From: Sitta carolinensis
Lineage: Eukaryota > Chordata > Aves > Passeriformes > Sittidae
Direction of reading: 5' to 3'
Length of the DNA stretch: 64,000 nucleotides
NCBI GenBank assembly: GCA_032173965.1
Contig: CM063288.1
Coordinates: 16,348,501-16,412,500, forward strand
This document shows, in pieces, positions 25,896 through 37,600 of the stretch. The notes beneath the pieces were generated by a model that ran no database searches, had not been told where the DNA came from, and saw only the letters and a program-made list of their open reading frames with translations. The stretch's first letter is position 1, and each line of letters begins with the position of its first letter. The position numbers and the translations under genes are program-made.

Positions 25896-27881
25896 CTGTA
25901 AATAAAAAGGCAAGCCATGAGACATAAAATCAAGCAGCTTTACCTGAAATCTGCATTTCCACTTGACTCATGCAATTAACAGTCTTCAAATCAAAAGTCT
26001 TTGTCACATTTCTCAAGTGAGGTATTCAAAATCTGAGGTGCTACCTTTACCTTGATTAATATTTCAGCAAACAGAGCAATTAAACGATCATGCAAACGTT
26101 GTATTTCCTCAGATGCTTCGATGATAATGAAAAAAAAAAAACCTCAAACTTTTGACGTTATCAAAATAAGTAGAGAGAGCAAATAATTGCTAGAATATTT
26201 TCTATCTGTAGATGTAAAAGAGCACTGTCCCTCTCCTTTTGAAGGGGAGGGAGAAGAATCTACTTACCACAAACACTATGAGTACTTTTATGGGATTGGC
26301 ACTAGGCAACACAAAGAACTGTAGATGGGACTTTGCATCGGGCTCCCCAGAAACCAGGCAATTAATTCAGCTGAGAGTGCTCTGACAGACAGAGCAATCA
26401 GGTAATTACCAAAAGAACTTCTCTGATACACATGGGCAGAGGCACCAAAATGAATCAAACAAATTCTGGAGTTTCTGGATAAACAGACTGAAACAAAATG
26501 TTTTTTTCTTACAGGCTCTGGAAGAGACTGTCTGGCACTCATTCTGAATACATGAGCTGCGCATGCCTTGTCTAGCTCCTCTGTTAAAGAAGTACTGACC
26601 TATGCAGGAGTGTAAGGTAAGCCAAAGTAGTAGATAAATTATTTAGTTTACTTATTGTTATGCTCTCCAACGGAAGTAATAAATTCCTTTTCGATGGAGA
26701 GATTTATTAGACAAACATGGACAGTAACCTGAGATCCAAGCCAAGGTCAAATCAGGGCTCTTTGCAAAATGCTACAATCAAGGTCTGCTGGCAGGTAATT
26801 TTGTACACAGGTAAACTGAGGGAAAGATCAAAACTACAATGCATACCCTGTCTTGTTACTATTGAAGTTATGTTTGACAAAACACAGGGTTTGCCTGAGC
26901 TATGCTCATAGAGAAGACTGCTCCGAGTACTGTACTGCTATAAGTACAGATAATTCTTTGCTGTAATACTGGCTATATTAGTTGAGAATAATGACATTTT
27001 ATAGTTTTAATACATATGTCATTCACAGTACATTCACAGTTACAATATTTGCCTCTGAGCACTAATTTTCCTATGAAAAAAAATGTATTCATATTTCTTA
27101 TCTCTGGTCTTCTATAAAATTTACTGACCTCAACAGGAACCGCTGCTGTCTGGACATGTGTGTACTGGGGGATGTAGGCTCCTTGCATAGCTGTTGTGGC
27201 TGGCATGTACTAGAAAGACAGAGACCACTGCACTGAGTAAAAGCCCAATATAAGTGTAAAAGTATTCAAAATACCTGGTATTGTTTAACAGATATTGACT
27301 GTTTCCCTAAAGCAATATACATGAGAGAAAGACTTTTGTGTCTGAAATCAATAGGATTTCCAGAAAAGCCACATGCCTATTTTGAGAAAATTCAAATTTA
27401 GACTTCAAAGACTATGTAAAGAACTTTTCCTTCTCTGTTAACCCCAGCCATCGTATTTTCTTTTTTTTACCCAATCTAGTCAGAAAAGAAGGGTCTTGCA
27501 GTTTAGAAGCAAGTCTGAATCTCTTCTGATTTAACTTCTGTTTCACATTTTAAGAGATCAGAGTTGCAGAAAGGAGTATAAAGAATAAAACTAACTATTT
27601 TTCATCTTTTGGATGCAACTCTGAAGTTACCTCCTGGACTCCTTTCTTTTGTTTTGGTCTATTTTTATTTATTAATTTCCAATTTCTGATCAGTTGACAG
27701 ACTGATTAAAAGCTGATGAATAAAATTTTAAAATGGAGACAGTTTCTAATAATTGACTGGACATAAGATGACTTTATAGGATTACTTTTTCCCCACGTGC
27801 AAATTGCACAAGGGATACTGTGATCTACATGCAGTATTTTCTACGTGGGTAAGTTCTATTTTGTATCAAATTGCTACATAC
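25896..27881 (-). other. RBMS1: RBMS1 introns flanking the exon at 27129-27209
   Basis: These are introns 25896-27128 and 27210-27881, interrupted by the coding exon at 27129-27209. Both are AT-rich. I see no repeat family, RNA gene or credible coding frame in either. Confidence 0.8.
27129..27209 (-). CDS. RBMS1: RBMS1 coding exon, YMPATTAMQGAYIPQY segment
   Basis: 81 nt, phase 0 at both ends; acceptor CTGTCTTTCTAG, donor GTCAGT. It encodes YMPATTAMQGAYIPQYTHV followed by QTAAVPVE. The reading continues artificially into the intron after PVE, so the real end is at the GTCAGT donor. The next exon begins Glu-Ala-Ser-Gly, giving the family junction PVEEASGQQQ. Confidence 0.96.
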
Positions 27882-27992
27882 TGTTCCAGTACTGCCTAAT
27901 GAAAGATGACTCATCTGCTGTGTCAGAGGGCTTATCATTGATGCAGGCTGTAGTGACATGGTGTGGTCCATGGAGGGAGTCAGAACAGCGCC
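27882..27992 (-). CDS. RBMS1: RBMS1 coding exon, GAVLTP...GSTGT segment
   Basis: 111 nt, phase 0 at both ends; acceptor CTGTTTATACAG, donor GTATGT. It encodes [19 protein letters not shown] followed by [18 protein letters not shown]. The Met/Gln/Ser-rich composition and the [10 protein letters not shown] and QQMSHLSLG blocks are hallmarks of the RBMS family C-terminal half. RBMS3 differs at several of these positions as I recall them. Confidence 0.96.
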
Positions 27993-28129
27993 CTGTATAA
28001 ACAGAGAAACAAAGAAATGGTTGCAGCACTCCGATTCAATTTAATTTTTGATTTGAGAGTCTAAGTATGGACTGTCCTTCTGAGGGGATGTACCACAAGA
28101 ACTCTCCTTAATCCCAGGCACTGACTCAA

Positions 28130-28200
28130 AAAGCAGGTCTGGGGCATTCTGAATATTTCGCTTGAGCATCTGTAGATGCTCAAGGTGGAAGACCTGCTTT
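28130..28200. repeat. Two-tier inverted repeat, hairpin-forming
   Basis: The outer arms AAAGCAGGTCT (28130-28140) and AGACCTGCTTT (28190-28200) are exact reverse complements. An inner perfect pair, CTTGAGCATCT (28161-28171) and AGATGCTCAAG (28174-28184), is separated by 2 nt. The internal loop is asymmetric (20 nt on one side, 5 on the other). The total length of 71 nt is within the range of a pre-miRNA or a small palindromic mobile-element relic. It is transcribed as part of an RBMS1 intron. Confidence 0.7.
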
Positions 28201-28849
28201 GACTTCCTATTGTACATTCAATTGAAGCACAACACACTTGAGAGACCTGCTGAAAATGCTTTGTAAATTACAAGTTTAACCAGATGCTCACTTGGAAGCA
28301 AAAATTTGTACATGTTACCTGGTACAGATTCGCTTAGCTTAAGCTCTGGAATTTCATGCTTTAGGAAGAAACTTTTATCTCCTCTTCAGGAATGGCAGCT
28401 TTGGAGAAGAAACATTTGTGTTCCTCCCCATCACACACGATGTTCACACACGAGACAGCTGCCCTACTTAGTGGCTGCTTACACTAGCACACACATTTCA
28501 GAAGAGTGACTTTGCAATGATGATTCTTTGTCTAAATACCAGCTGCTCTTGATGACATTTCTATTGCTTCTGTACCATTTTGTTAAGTTCATAAAAATTA
28601 TACTCTAAACTTCTAAACATTTTAGATTGCTAAATACGGAGGGTACACTCATAAGTTTTTCATTAACTGAAATGGGGGATTATCAAGAAATTTCAGTTTT
28701 CCAATCAAGTTCCACAAAAATATATTTCCAAATACTTCATATGACTTTTGGTTGCAGAAGGTGTTGATTAAAATTAATGGAGACTCAAAACTAACAGAAA
28801 TAATTGCAGTGTACTGAAGGCAAGTATTCTGAATCAGTAACTAATCCTT

Positions 28850-28883
28850 AAAAAAAAAAAAAAAAAAAAAAAAAGAAAAAAAA
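28850..28883. repeat. Poly-A run A25 then G and A8
   Basis: 25 A, one G and 8 A on the plus strand, in an RBMS1 intron. No element body is recognised upstream. Confidence 0.9.
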
Positions 28884-29830
28884 GACGTATAGAATATACT
28901 TGGAAAAACAACCATGTGATCAGTGTAGATGAAATGAGTCACAGGCACATCAAACACCAAAAGAATTTCCTGTCTGTAGACTGCAGGCTTCTCTGAAAAG
29001 CAAATGAGCAAGACAGCACCCATTTTTGCCCAGGCCAAAACAGAACTTCAGTCTAGAATCTAGATCTAGATCTTGAGATTTCAACTGTGAAATCTCATCT
29101 TATGTAGCTGTGCAACTAATACACCATCATAAACTATCAGCTCTTGTCTTTCACAGCATTATTTGCTGGATGTTGTTTTATGAAAATCTGTGTTGATAGA
29201 GAAGGAAGTTAAAATCTGTGTATGTGTATTTAACACCAAAAACCACAAATACAACAACAATTAAGTGTGTGAGAGGGTGTTCTGGTTCAACATCACCTTC
29301 TCTGCATGCCCAAGAAGAAAATGTTCTGCCAAGAAGATTTACATTCTATAATCTGTATGGAGAGGTTAATTAAAGTCAAGACAATATCCTTTCTATATCT
29401 GGAAACAGACCTGTCTGTTAACTACGGGAGTGCATGTATTAAAGTGCCTGTTATTATTAGTAATGCTCATCTCAAGAAACCCAGTAAGTCTCAGATGTAA
29501 TGGTACTTAATTGGCAAATGACATAGACAAGAAGCAAAAGATCATGGGAGAGTAGAGATTAGAATGCCTGACAGTCTGGTACAGATGCCACAGCCAAAGC
29601 GCAGGGAGACCAGCATTACTCACGAGTGGTGAAGCCAGAACAAGCTATGCAGGTTTTCTCTACTGAGTGCCCGTAATGTCATTCATATCACTACATCCAA
29701 CTGTCTTCTACAAATTATGCAGTCTAAACTACCACAGACCTACTTTAAAACATTGGGTCTCCAATTTCACCTCCTGAAAGGTAGACAGTATGTAAAACAT
29801 TTGGTATTTGCAAAGTGCTTTCCATTTAAA

Positions 29831-29857
29831 GTAAAATAAAATAAAATAAAACAAAAC
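29831..29857. repeat. (AAAAT)n simple repeat
   Basis: Four or so AAAAT units grading into AAAAC, in an RBMS1 intron. Confidence 0.8.
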
Positions 29858-30098
29858 ACCACTAAGCTTCCTCTTGGAAGTTTTCTCTAATGGTTCTCAT
29901 CACATTGATACTCTGAAGGTAGCTTTCTTTTTTCTCCTAATAAAATGAGGCCCCAGTTCAGGTTACTGTCTTTGTTTTGCTTTTCATTTTGATCCATAGA
30001 AGTTATTGGGCAGGAATTGACATACTTCCTGTTGTTTAAAGTATATAAAGAGTTTATATAATAGATAAGCACAAAAATGGAGAAGCATAAAAACTTAC

Positions 30099-30149
30099 TG
30101 GGTGCTGCATTATATATGGTTGAGGCTGCATCCAAGAAGGACTCTGAAC
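30099..30149 (-). CDS. RBMS1: RBMS1 coding micro-exon VQSPSWMQPQPYIMQHP
   Basis: 51 nt, phase 0 at both ends; acceptor TTTTGTTCTAG, donor GTAAGT. It encodes VQSPSWMQPQPYIMQHP, a 17-residue Pro/Gln-rich block matching RBMS1. Because it is a symmetric multiple of three, skipping it would keep the frame. Confidence 0.95.
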
Positions 30150-33100
30150 CTAGAACAAAATTGGCATTTTATTTTTCATTTTACACATTCTTGGAATATT
30201 CCAACCTAGACATAACTTAAATCATGTTAACATGCCTCCTCCCTTATTTATTGACTTTTAAATCAAATTAGTCCCTCTGCAGAACAATATTGATTTCTAT
30301 GAAAAATGTATTCATTGTAACCTGTAAATCAGAGACACGATTTGGAGACTATATACCACATACACCTTTCAGAACAAAAGAAAATGTTCTTAGTGAAGGT
30401 TTCAGAAACTTTATCAAGTACAATGAAAGAGGTCAAATAGATGAATGGCAGATTTTTGCTACATTGAAAAAGGAAGCTCCTTCTGTCTCTGAAATTCCTT
30501 TGTGGAAAAGTAATTGGGATCTCAGAAGGTATAACACCATTTGCCTACAAGTGTGATCTGAATAAAATAAATTATTGTATTTTCACAACTGAAAAAATAA
30601 TCAGGAATCCTGCTGTAATCTTGCTCCAGGAAAAATGAGACGATTCAGGAGAACTCTTCTTCATTGAGACATTGAGGTGTGTTATTCCCAATGCACAAGA
30701 AGAGGAGCAGGTTCTGATGAGAGTCCCTGCTCTTGCAACCAAGCACATTTTCTCTCCAAAATCAGTGACCACCCAAATAGTTCAACTGCAGTAGAATGCT
30801 TACCTTTGCATGACAAAGTGAATTATAAAAGGGGAAACTAACAGGTTATATTGTTATCCTGGTTAAAAAGAGCTGGTTGCAACAGCTCTTTGAAAAAAGT
30901 CTGCTGCAAGAAATGCTAAAGTTAAGGACAAAAACGTTTCCTCCCCACCTGCTGTGGCTGTGTACGATAAGGCAAGAATCGGACCTGCACCACACACAGA
31001 GCAAATTCACCATTACTGCTGGACTTTTAAAGCCTTTTAAATGTCTCTACCATCATTCCCAGAGTCCTGTGAACAGGATGGGTAGCCTTGAACAACACAC
31101 AGCCTTGAAAAAAATCCAGGTGAGGTATTTTCTGGAAGATGGAAATACTTCTTGCCTCCTTTTGGTACTTACTTTAAAACCAGAGCGGTTTTGTTTTTTT
31201 CTTTTTCAGTCAGGAAAAGAGCAAATGGGAGTTGAAAATGGAATGGAAAAGACTGGAACACTCCCTTTCCTCAGGCAAAATCTTAATGGCAAAAAGACCG
31301 GTACAGCCTGACTAAAGCTTTGGCTAATCTTACACTATGATAGTAACTGGCTCAGGGCAGTCATTTGGGTATACAGGGGTTGCAGAAACAAACACTAGTC
31401 AAAACTTTATTACATTTGTTTACCTGAATAAGAATAAATCTAGGAGCAGGTTATACATGTCTCAAACAAAAATAAAACCCAAAAACTGTGCTTGTGTGAT
31501 ACATCCTGTTGTGCAGAAGACAGAAAGCTGCAGGTTTCAGTGAGAAGGGATCAGTAATGAAGATGTGACTAATACTCAAATTGTGAAACTCTTCTGGCCA
31601 AGAACCTCCTTCCTCCCAATACAGAATACTTCAATTTAATTTTCAATTCCAATTACTGTGTCACTTCAAGCATAATGATATTAATAACTCCATCCACAAT
31701 AATTTAAGCTCCATGTCATGTATATTGAAATACTGGTAACTACATTTCTGGAAACATAATGGATTGTGGTCTGCCTATCTCAATAAGCTCAAAAAATAAT
31801 ACTGTACTGCTAAGTAGTATGTTTCCATGCCAACTTCCAATTTTTACTTGGTTTCTGAATATCATAGAAACTTATATTGATAAATAATTTATATTTTAAT
31901 AAAGAATAGCAGTTAATTTTACTGAAATATTTTTCTGGGTAAGAATGTACTGTAATTTCTGAGGTAATGCAGTAGCAAGCAAAATGATTCAGTCTACTGA
32001 AAAATACAGTCTAGCACTGTCTGCCGAGAGCAAACATTTTGTTGTTGCATAAGATACCTCAGAAATTAATATAAAAATAATCCAGCTGCCCTTCACACCA
32101 GAGAACACTGTTTTAACTCCTACACAACACTTTGCTCATCCAAGATGGCATTTGATCTCCAGACTAATATTAGACAATTCTTCCTCATCCTCCTCACTTG
32201 GAATTGAAGGCTACATGGAAATTTCTGCAAGAGACAGCTGATGAAATGGCCCACAGTGCCTCTGTTAGCCTTCTACCTCCCCTTTACATACCCTTCCATA
32301 TTCATTCACACACAGAGCACATTAGAAAGCTCAGCATGTCCCTCTCACTAGAAAGCAAACAGCATCTTCTCCTTCCCCTGACACAGAGAGGTAAGAATTT
32401 TCTAAATTTAATTAGTTTGGGTTATTAATGACCTGAATCACTGCTGTTTACTCCATCTATGTGTTAAAACAGTAAAATGCCAAAATAGCTCATCATTTAG
32501 TGTACACTGGCATAACTGGCATGTCTCAGGTAGTAATTACACAGCACACATCTGAGACTGCCACACTAGTTGTATTTAAAGCAAGTTGTTTGTAAACTGT
32601 AATGTACAATGCCCTAAAATTGAGGATTCCTAAGAGATCTATATCAAAGCACTAAAACTGTTCCATATAATTTCTCAGTGTACTGAATTGTGTATCAATA
32701 TCCCTTGTGAGGACTCAAGATGGCACCTATCGAAATCCCTCTTCAGAAAGCTGTGGACCAAAAATGTCCACTATTTATGTTTTATTGTTCAAAATAAAGC
32801 AACCTTTTGTTTAGAAATACTGTCCTAGGCTATTAAATGCTTTACTCCTAATATAAAAACACTGAATTTGACTGCTAAAATAATTTGAACTCTGAGCTCT
32901 TTTTTTTTCAAATTTCCTTCTCTAATGTCAAGGATGTTTCTGTACACTTCTTAGTATAACTACATAATATATTATTGTTTGGCTTCCTGAGGAAAAAACC
33001 AGAGAAAATATCAAAATGAATGGAAAAACATCTTTAAAATTTAATTTAATTAAACCAATAAAATTTTGAATAAAGAGTAATTGCTTCAGATATGCTGGTG

Positions 33101-33407
33101 ACATTAAAAGAATTTGACTGAGAAAAGATGAAAAATCTCCCATGAAGTGCAGAACTGGCTACAAATCCCTCAGCCATCAGCACAAGTTGGAGACTTGTTT
33201 TGCAAGACACCAGGATCTCATTAAATTGCTGCACTTCCTGAAACACACACTCAGGTTTTCAGGCTGTGACTTTCATGCTGTACAGCACAAGGAGGCCACT
33301 TCATTAAAATGAAGCATTACTGGAGACCTCATAAGCCAGATGTAACAATTGATAAATAAACATAAGCTCCAAAGAACTATTTCAATTACCAAGTTCTAAA
33401 TACAAAC
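30150..33407 (-). other. RBMS1: RBMS1 intron
   Basis: This is AT-rich intron sequence. It contains a 144-codon open frame on the plus strand (30877-31311) and an 88-codon one (30290-30556), neither recognised. No repeat family was identified. Confidence 0.75.
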
Positions 33408-33501
33408 CTGGTATGTAGAAACTGGAGAAGCAATATATGGCGTAATAGATGTCTGAGTGATCATTCTGTTTGCTGTAATACTGTAGGGTGATGGATAAAA
33501 T
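33408..33501 (-). CDS. RBMS1: RBMS1 coding exon, Tyr/Ser/Thr-rich segment
   Basis: 94 nt; acceptor ATTTTCTAG, donor GTTTGT. The first A completes Gly. It then encodes [16 protein letters not shown] followed by [15 protein letters not shown], ending in phase 0. The segment is aromatic-, Ser/Thr- and Pro-rich, typical of the RBMS C-terminal region, where no folded domain is known. The residues SITANRM differ from SIATNRM in the mammalian protein as I remember it. The GTTTGT donor is relatively weak. Confidence 0.95.
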
Positions 33502-33596
33502 CTAGAAAATGCAGAAATATTTGTTAAATGCTAGTTCTGTGCATCTTTCATGATGCAAACATTTTTTTTTCCTTAGTGTGTAATTACTCAACATAC

Positions 33597-33646
33597 CCAT
33601 TTTGTAAAGCAGCTGTGGTTGGATCATACGTGAGTGTCATTCCAGC
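33597..33646 (-). CDS. RBMS1: RBMS1 coding exon, start of C-terminal region
   Basis: 50 nt; acceptor TTCTTAAAG, donor GTATGT. It encodes AGMTLTYDPTTAALQN, and the final GG begins a Gly completed by the next exon. This is the start of the low-complexity C-terminal region, downstream of RRM2. Leu in AALQNG replaces the Ile I recall in mammals. Only 95 nt separate it from the next exon (33408-33501), an unusually short intron for this gene. Confidence 0.94.
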
Positions 33647-34529
33647 CTTTAAGAAAAAAAGAAAGTGAAAAAGGAAGAGTTGACAAAATTAATTTTGATT
33701 GTAAATTATTTCTCTTATTCTTTCTTTAGTTGTCTCATTTTTAACTGAAAATTTGTATTGAAATAATTTATTGCCACAACTTAGGGAAAGGTTAATTGAC
33801 AGAAGTAATTACACAGTCAAGAGAATCATCAATATTGATTGTGAATCCAAGTTTCCATGTTCCCATCATGAGGAACAAAATGCAATCTATTAAACACCTG
33901 GCTAAAAGAACATGCATATGTTTGAGATTTAGGGCATGCAGATGATTATCTTTAATGTGTGGCCTACAATATATGAACTATAAGAATGAATGGGGAGTGC
34001 AGTTTTTCAGAAGGCACGTTTGAATTTTTCTGTTTATATAAATAAGATGTCTAGGCTTGCTAACCACAGCAAGACTATGAAACTATTATCTTGAAGATTA
34101 CAGATTAAAACAACTGTTGACTAAAACTAATAATGCTGCATGGCACTGGTATACTACTTTATTGTTGTGAAAATGATGTGCATTTTAGTGTTGCATAGAT
34201 CAAAGGATTATTTACTGCATGTAAGCACAGTTATGTTTCTGGTAGTTTAATAACATGAGAAAGCTGAAGTTTATATTATGACTAGGTTGAAGGAGATTTT
34301 ATTGTTCACTTTAATGAAATAGGACTCAGTGTTTCACATTTTGCCTTTTCTCCTCAGAAGAAAGACACAGTTACGTATTTTTTTTTTTATAGAGACACAA
34401 ACTGTCAGGTAAGAGTTGCTGGCACATTTTTAATATGCCAAAGACCCAAGCCAAGGAGTCTCAATGCCTATCATTTTCCTAAGTATTCATTATTGCACAC
34501 CCACACTAAAGCTTGAAGGGAGGACTTAC
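33647..34529 (-). other. RBMS1: RBMS1 intron
   Basis: AT-rich intron between the exon ending GEVRL and the exon starting AGMTLTYD. I see nothing else in it. The other intron nearby, 33502-33596, is only 95 nt. Confidence 0.8.
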
Positions 34530-34645
34530 AAGTCTCACCTCGCCTTCTCTGTGCCATGCTCTTCCATTCTGTATGTATTTATTCTGATTCTGTCTCTTCT
34601 TCTGTCCTCCATCAGCAAACTTGCACAATAAAGGTTCTGCAGGAA
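34530..34645 (-). CDS. RBMS1: RBMS1 coding exon with alternative in-frame acceptor and donor
   Basis: 116 nt with the distal donor. Acceptor CTTCTCAG precedes TTCCTGCAG, so Val-Pro-Ala lead into [20 protein letters not shown] and [13 protein letters not shown]. The basic KKR cluster and Cys-Lys-Phe block lie just after RRM2 and continue the conserved RNA-binding unit. At the 3' end two donors lie 9 nt apart. GTGAGA after Glu at 34539 gives a 107-nt exon; GTAAGT after GEVRL at 34530 gives the exon listed here. I chose GTAAGT because it matches the donor consensus and because the human long isoform, as I recall it, contains EGEVRLAGMT. A second acceptor at GCAG (9 nt inside the exon) would remove Val-Pro-Ala in frame. 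Confidence 0.93.
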
Positions 34646-37600
34646 CTGAGAAGAAAGAAGAAAAATTAAAATTTTAAAAATTAAAAATTGAAGTAGTGTT
34701 CATACACAGGTGTTCAACTCTCCAAATGAGGTATGGTTTTAAGTTATATTCCAAATATGAGTAACACAGAGCTGTACAACAGCATCAACAACTGTTCAGC
34801 ATAGCACAAAGCTGCCACATACAAACAGAGCATCTTGAATGCTTTTATATATTTGATTTTAAACTACTGCTGGAAAATCTGTTGGAAAGAAACACGATCC
34901 GTATATCCTGAGTATGTGTCTCTTGGTCTGGGTTGAACAAGAACTGCCATCTGAATTCTGAGTTTTGTCTCTTTGGAAGTGTATCTAAGAAGGGTGGAGA
35001 AAAAATGTGGCCAAATGTCTATAACATATTCTCCCCACCCCTTGGAGGTTTCAGTAATGTCCCAAAACTTTGACATGTTTTACTCAACCAGAACAGGCAG
35101 AAGAGCTGGCACAGTACATCCACTTACTCCACCTGCCAAGGGAGAGTGGGCACCTTTATCTCCTGACACCTTGCACCAAGAAAATGCCACAATTGTCCAT
35201 TCCCATTTTTTCTCTGCTCTATAAAGAACACCCAATGCAACCAGAAATTTTTCAAGATTGTCCTTTTGGGGTTTTTTTGCACGCTGCCATGAAACGGCAT
35301 CACCACACTTTATTATTTTTTTTTTGTTATTATTATTTTTCCTAATACAACCCTAATCATTATTTCATTTTTAATGTTTGAATGGAAGCAATGAAAAGGT
35401 TTGCATAGAATTCTTTCTTTCCCTGTTCTTAGCTTCCACATTTTCAAGTACCTATGGCTGAAGCACAGCTCTGCTACATCACACCACACCCTCCCTAATC
35501 ACAGGGTGGAAGCACTGTTATGATTTGGATGTAAATGCTTCTCTGCCAATAATTCCTGACACATGAGCTGTCTAAGCTTTACCATGACACTCCCCCAGTC
35601 ACTCTCTGTTTGGAAACATCTTCATGAGACATGGCTGGACCTGAAAACATACAAGTTTCCAAATGCAGAGTAAACACATGGGGTGGGAAGGCCACCTGCA
35701 AAAAACCAAGCCCAAGAAAAATTTACAACAAAAACTATTAATACTACCATGGTGAGTGCTGATGTCTCTTCAGACTGTCTGCATTTGCAAAAGATGATTG
35801 GTACTGAAAACCTCAGAGATGCGTAAGCTTGCAAAGAGCTTGACTTTTAAAATTTAGGCACAAAAGAAGCATTAATGGACAAGTCATCCCTGGCTTTGAA
35901 TGTCACACCTAAAACACTAGCTCTGGTTCTACTGGAAAAACACCCACTTCCTGCATGACACATCTTTTGACAGCCTCCTCTATAAAAAATGGAGACAGAA
36001 CTGATGTGTGGCTCCTTGTCTCATCTCCAGCACTGACCACACAGGTCAGAGACCTGGACCTCCCCTGCCTGTGTGCTGTTATACAGAGTGTCAGACTATA
36101 ACATTAAACATGACAACCAAATTAATTTAAAATATATTATCTTTCAGAGAATGGTAATTAAAAACCTATAATCATGAAATAAACCAGGAAAAGGTTGGCC
36201 TAATGACAGTGGAAAAATATAGGAGACCTATGGACAATGGAGTAAATGAACAAGGAAATAACAGAAACTCTAAAGTAGGAGACAAATTGGAAAATATTCA
36301 AGACCTTGCAATTCTGAGGGTTTCTGGCATTCCCAAAACTGAGTTTTGCTTTGGGGTCTTCTATGATGTGAAGCAATTTATGTTTCAATATATTTGGAAC
36401 AAAAAGATACTATATCAATATGGTGATGAATGACTCGATGTTGCTTTATAAAAGCTATATCAAATAACCTTGGTCATAGTATTTTAGTCCACATACAGTT
36501 CTGTTGAAATAAGAGGAGGTAATCTCAGAATATGTTAGCCAATATGGACAAATTGTCAGGCTCTGGTCTGAAATTTTATTGATTTTACACAGTGTGGAAA
36601 ACAAAAATCCATTGGACACTGAGAGAAGAGGTCCAAATACTGATGTTAACTGCCTTAAATGAAAAAAAGCTCTTCCCCAAGTTGAATATCATTGGCTACT
36701 TACACATTCTTTAAAAAAATCTAGTTTTGTGAGGAGCATATGTGACTTCCAAAATATGCACTATAAAATTTTGGACGAAATCGAAATTTCATTTCAAAAT
36801 TCAATTTCTCTGGCATCAGAACAGCACAGAAAGATATCAGAAAAAGGTTTCCAACTCTTTCATTCTGTTGTAGCACTCACATGTAGTAAATGCTTTATTT
36901 AAAGCTGCATTATGCTATCTTTAAAAATTCCTACAATGAACTGTAAAAACATTTCTGAAAGCATTATTTGTGCTTGCATTTCCCATCATTGCCTCAACAT
37001 AAAGATTTTTTTTAAAACAAAAAGCAGAGTAAACCTGTCCAAATGTTTGAATAAAATGTTCATAAAGATCTATTTTAAGAATAAATCTGATGCTTTTTGT
37101 CAGCTACATTTTAGGTGATTAAACATCTTCTGTGCTGCATTGTAAAAATTCTCTGACAAATTTAAAGGGGAAGAAAAATTGGCATAAGAATTAAACACAT
37201 ATAATGGATTTTGCATACATAATATCCAAAACCAGCGTCAATGAAGAAACCCAAATATTTAAGAAGTTATCAATTTGTGATCTACTATAAGCTAGCACTC
37301 CATCTTACTGAACACAGACCCAGCCATGGGAACCCTTGTTCCTCTGACCTTCCACCTTCCCTTGCTCCTCACTGCACCCACCAAAGCCGCCAAATGCCGT
37401 GAACGGCCCAGCTCGCGCTAAAAAAGCCCCATGCAGTCCATCCACTAAAAACCAGCAGCTGCTGGGAGCAGGCTGTACAGTATCTGCCTTCCCTGATTCT
37501 GCTTCAACATCTGAATGCTGACAATGGGGACGGCTCCAGCTGAAAGCCCAACTGCAATTTTTGGCTGCTCTTCCATACACGTGACCTGAATAGCAACGTG

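Larger units (their letters stand above)
27993..30098 (-). other. RBMS1: RBMS1 intron with inverted repeat and A-rich runs
   Basis: The intron holds a pre-miRNA-sized inverted repeat (28130-28200) and an A25 run followed by a further A8 (28850-28883). It also has a small hairpin GAGATTTC/GAAATCTC at 29075-29096 and an (AAAAT)n/(AAAAC)n stretch at 29831-29857. No coding frame is convincing. Confidence 0.75.
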
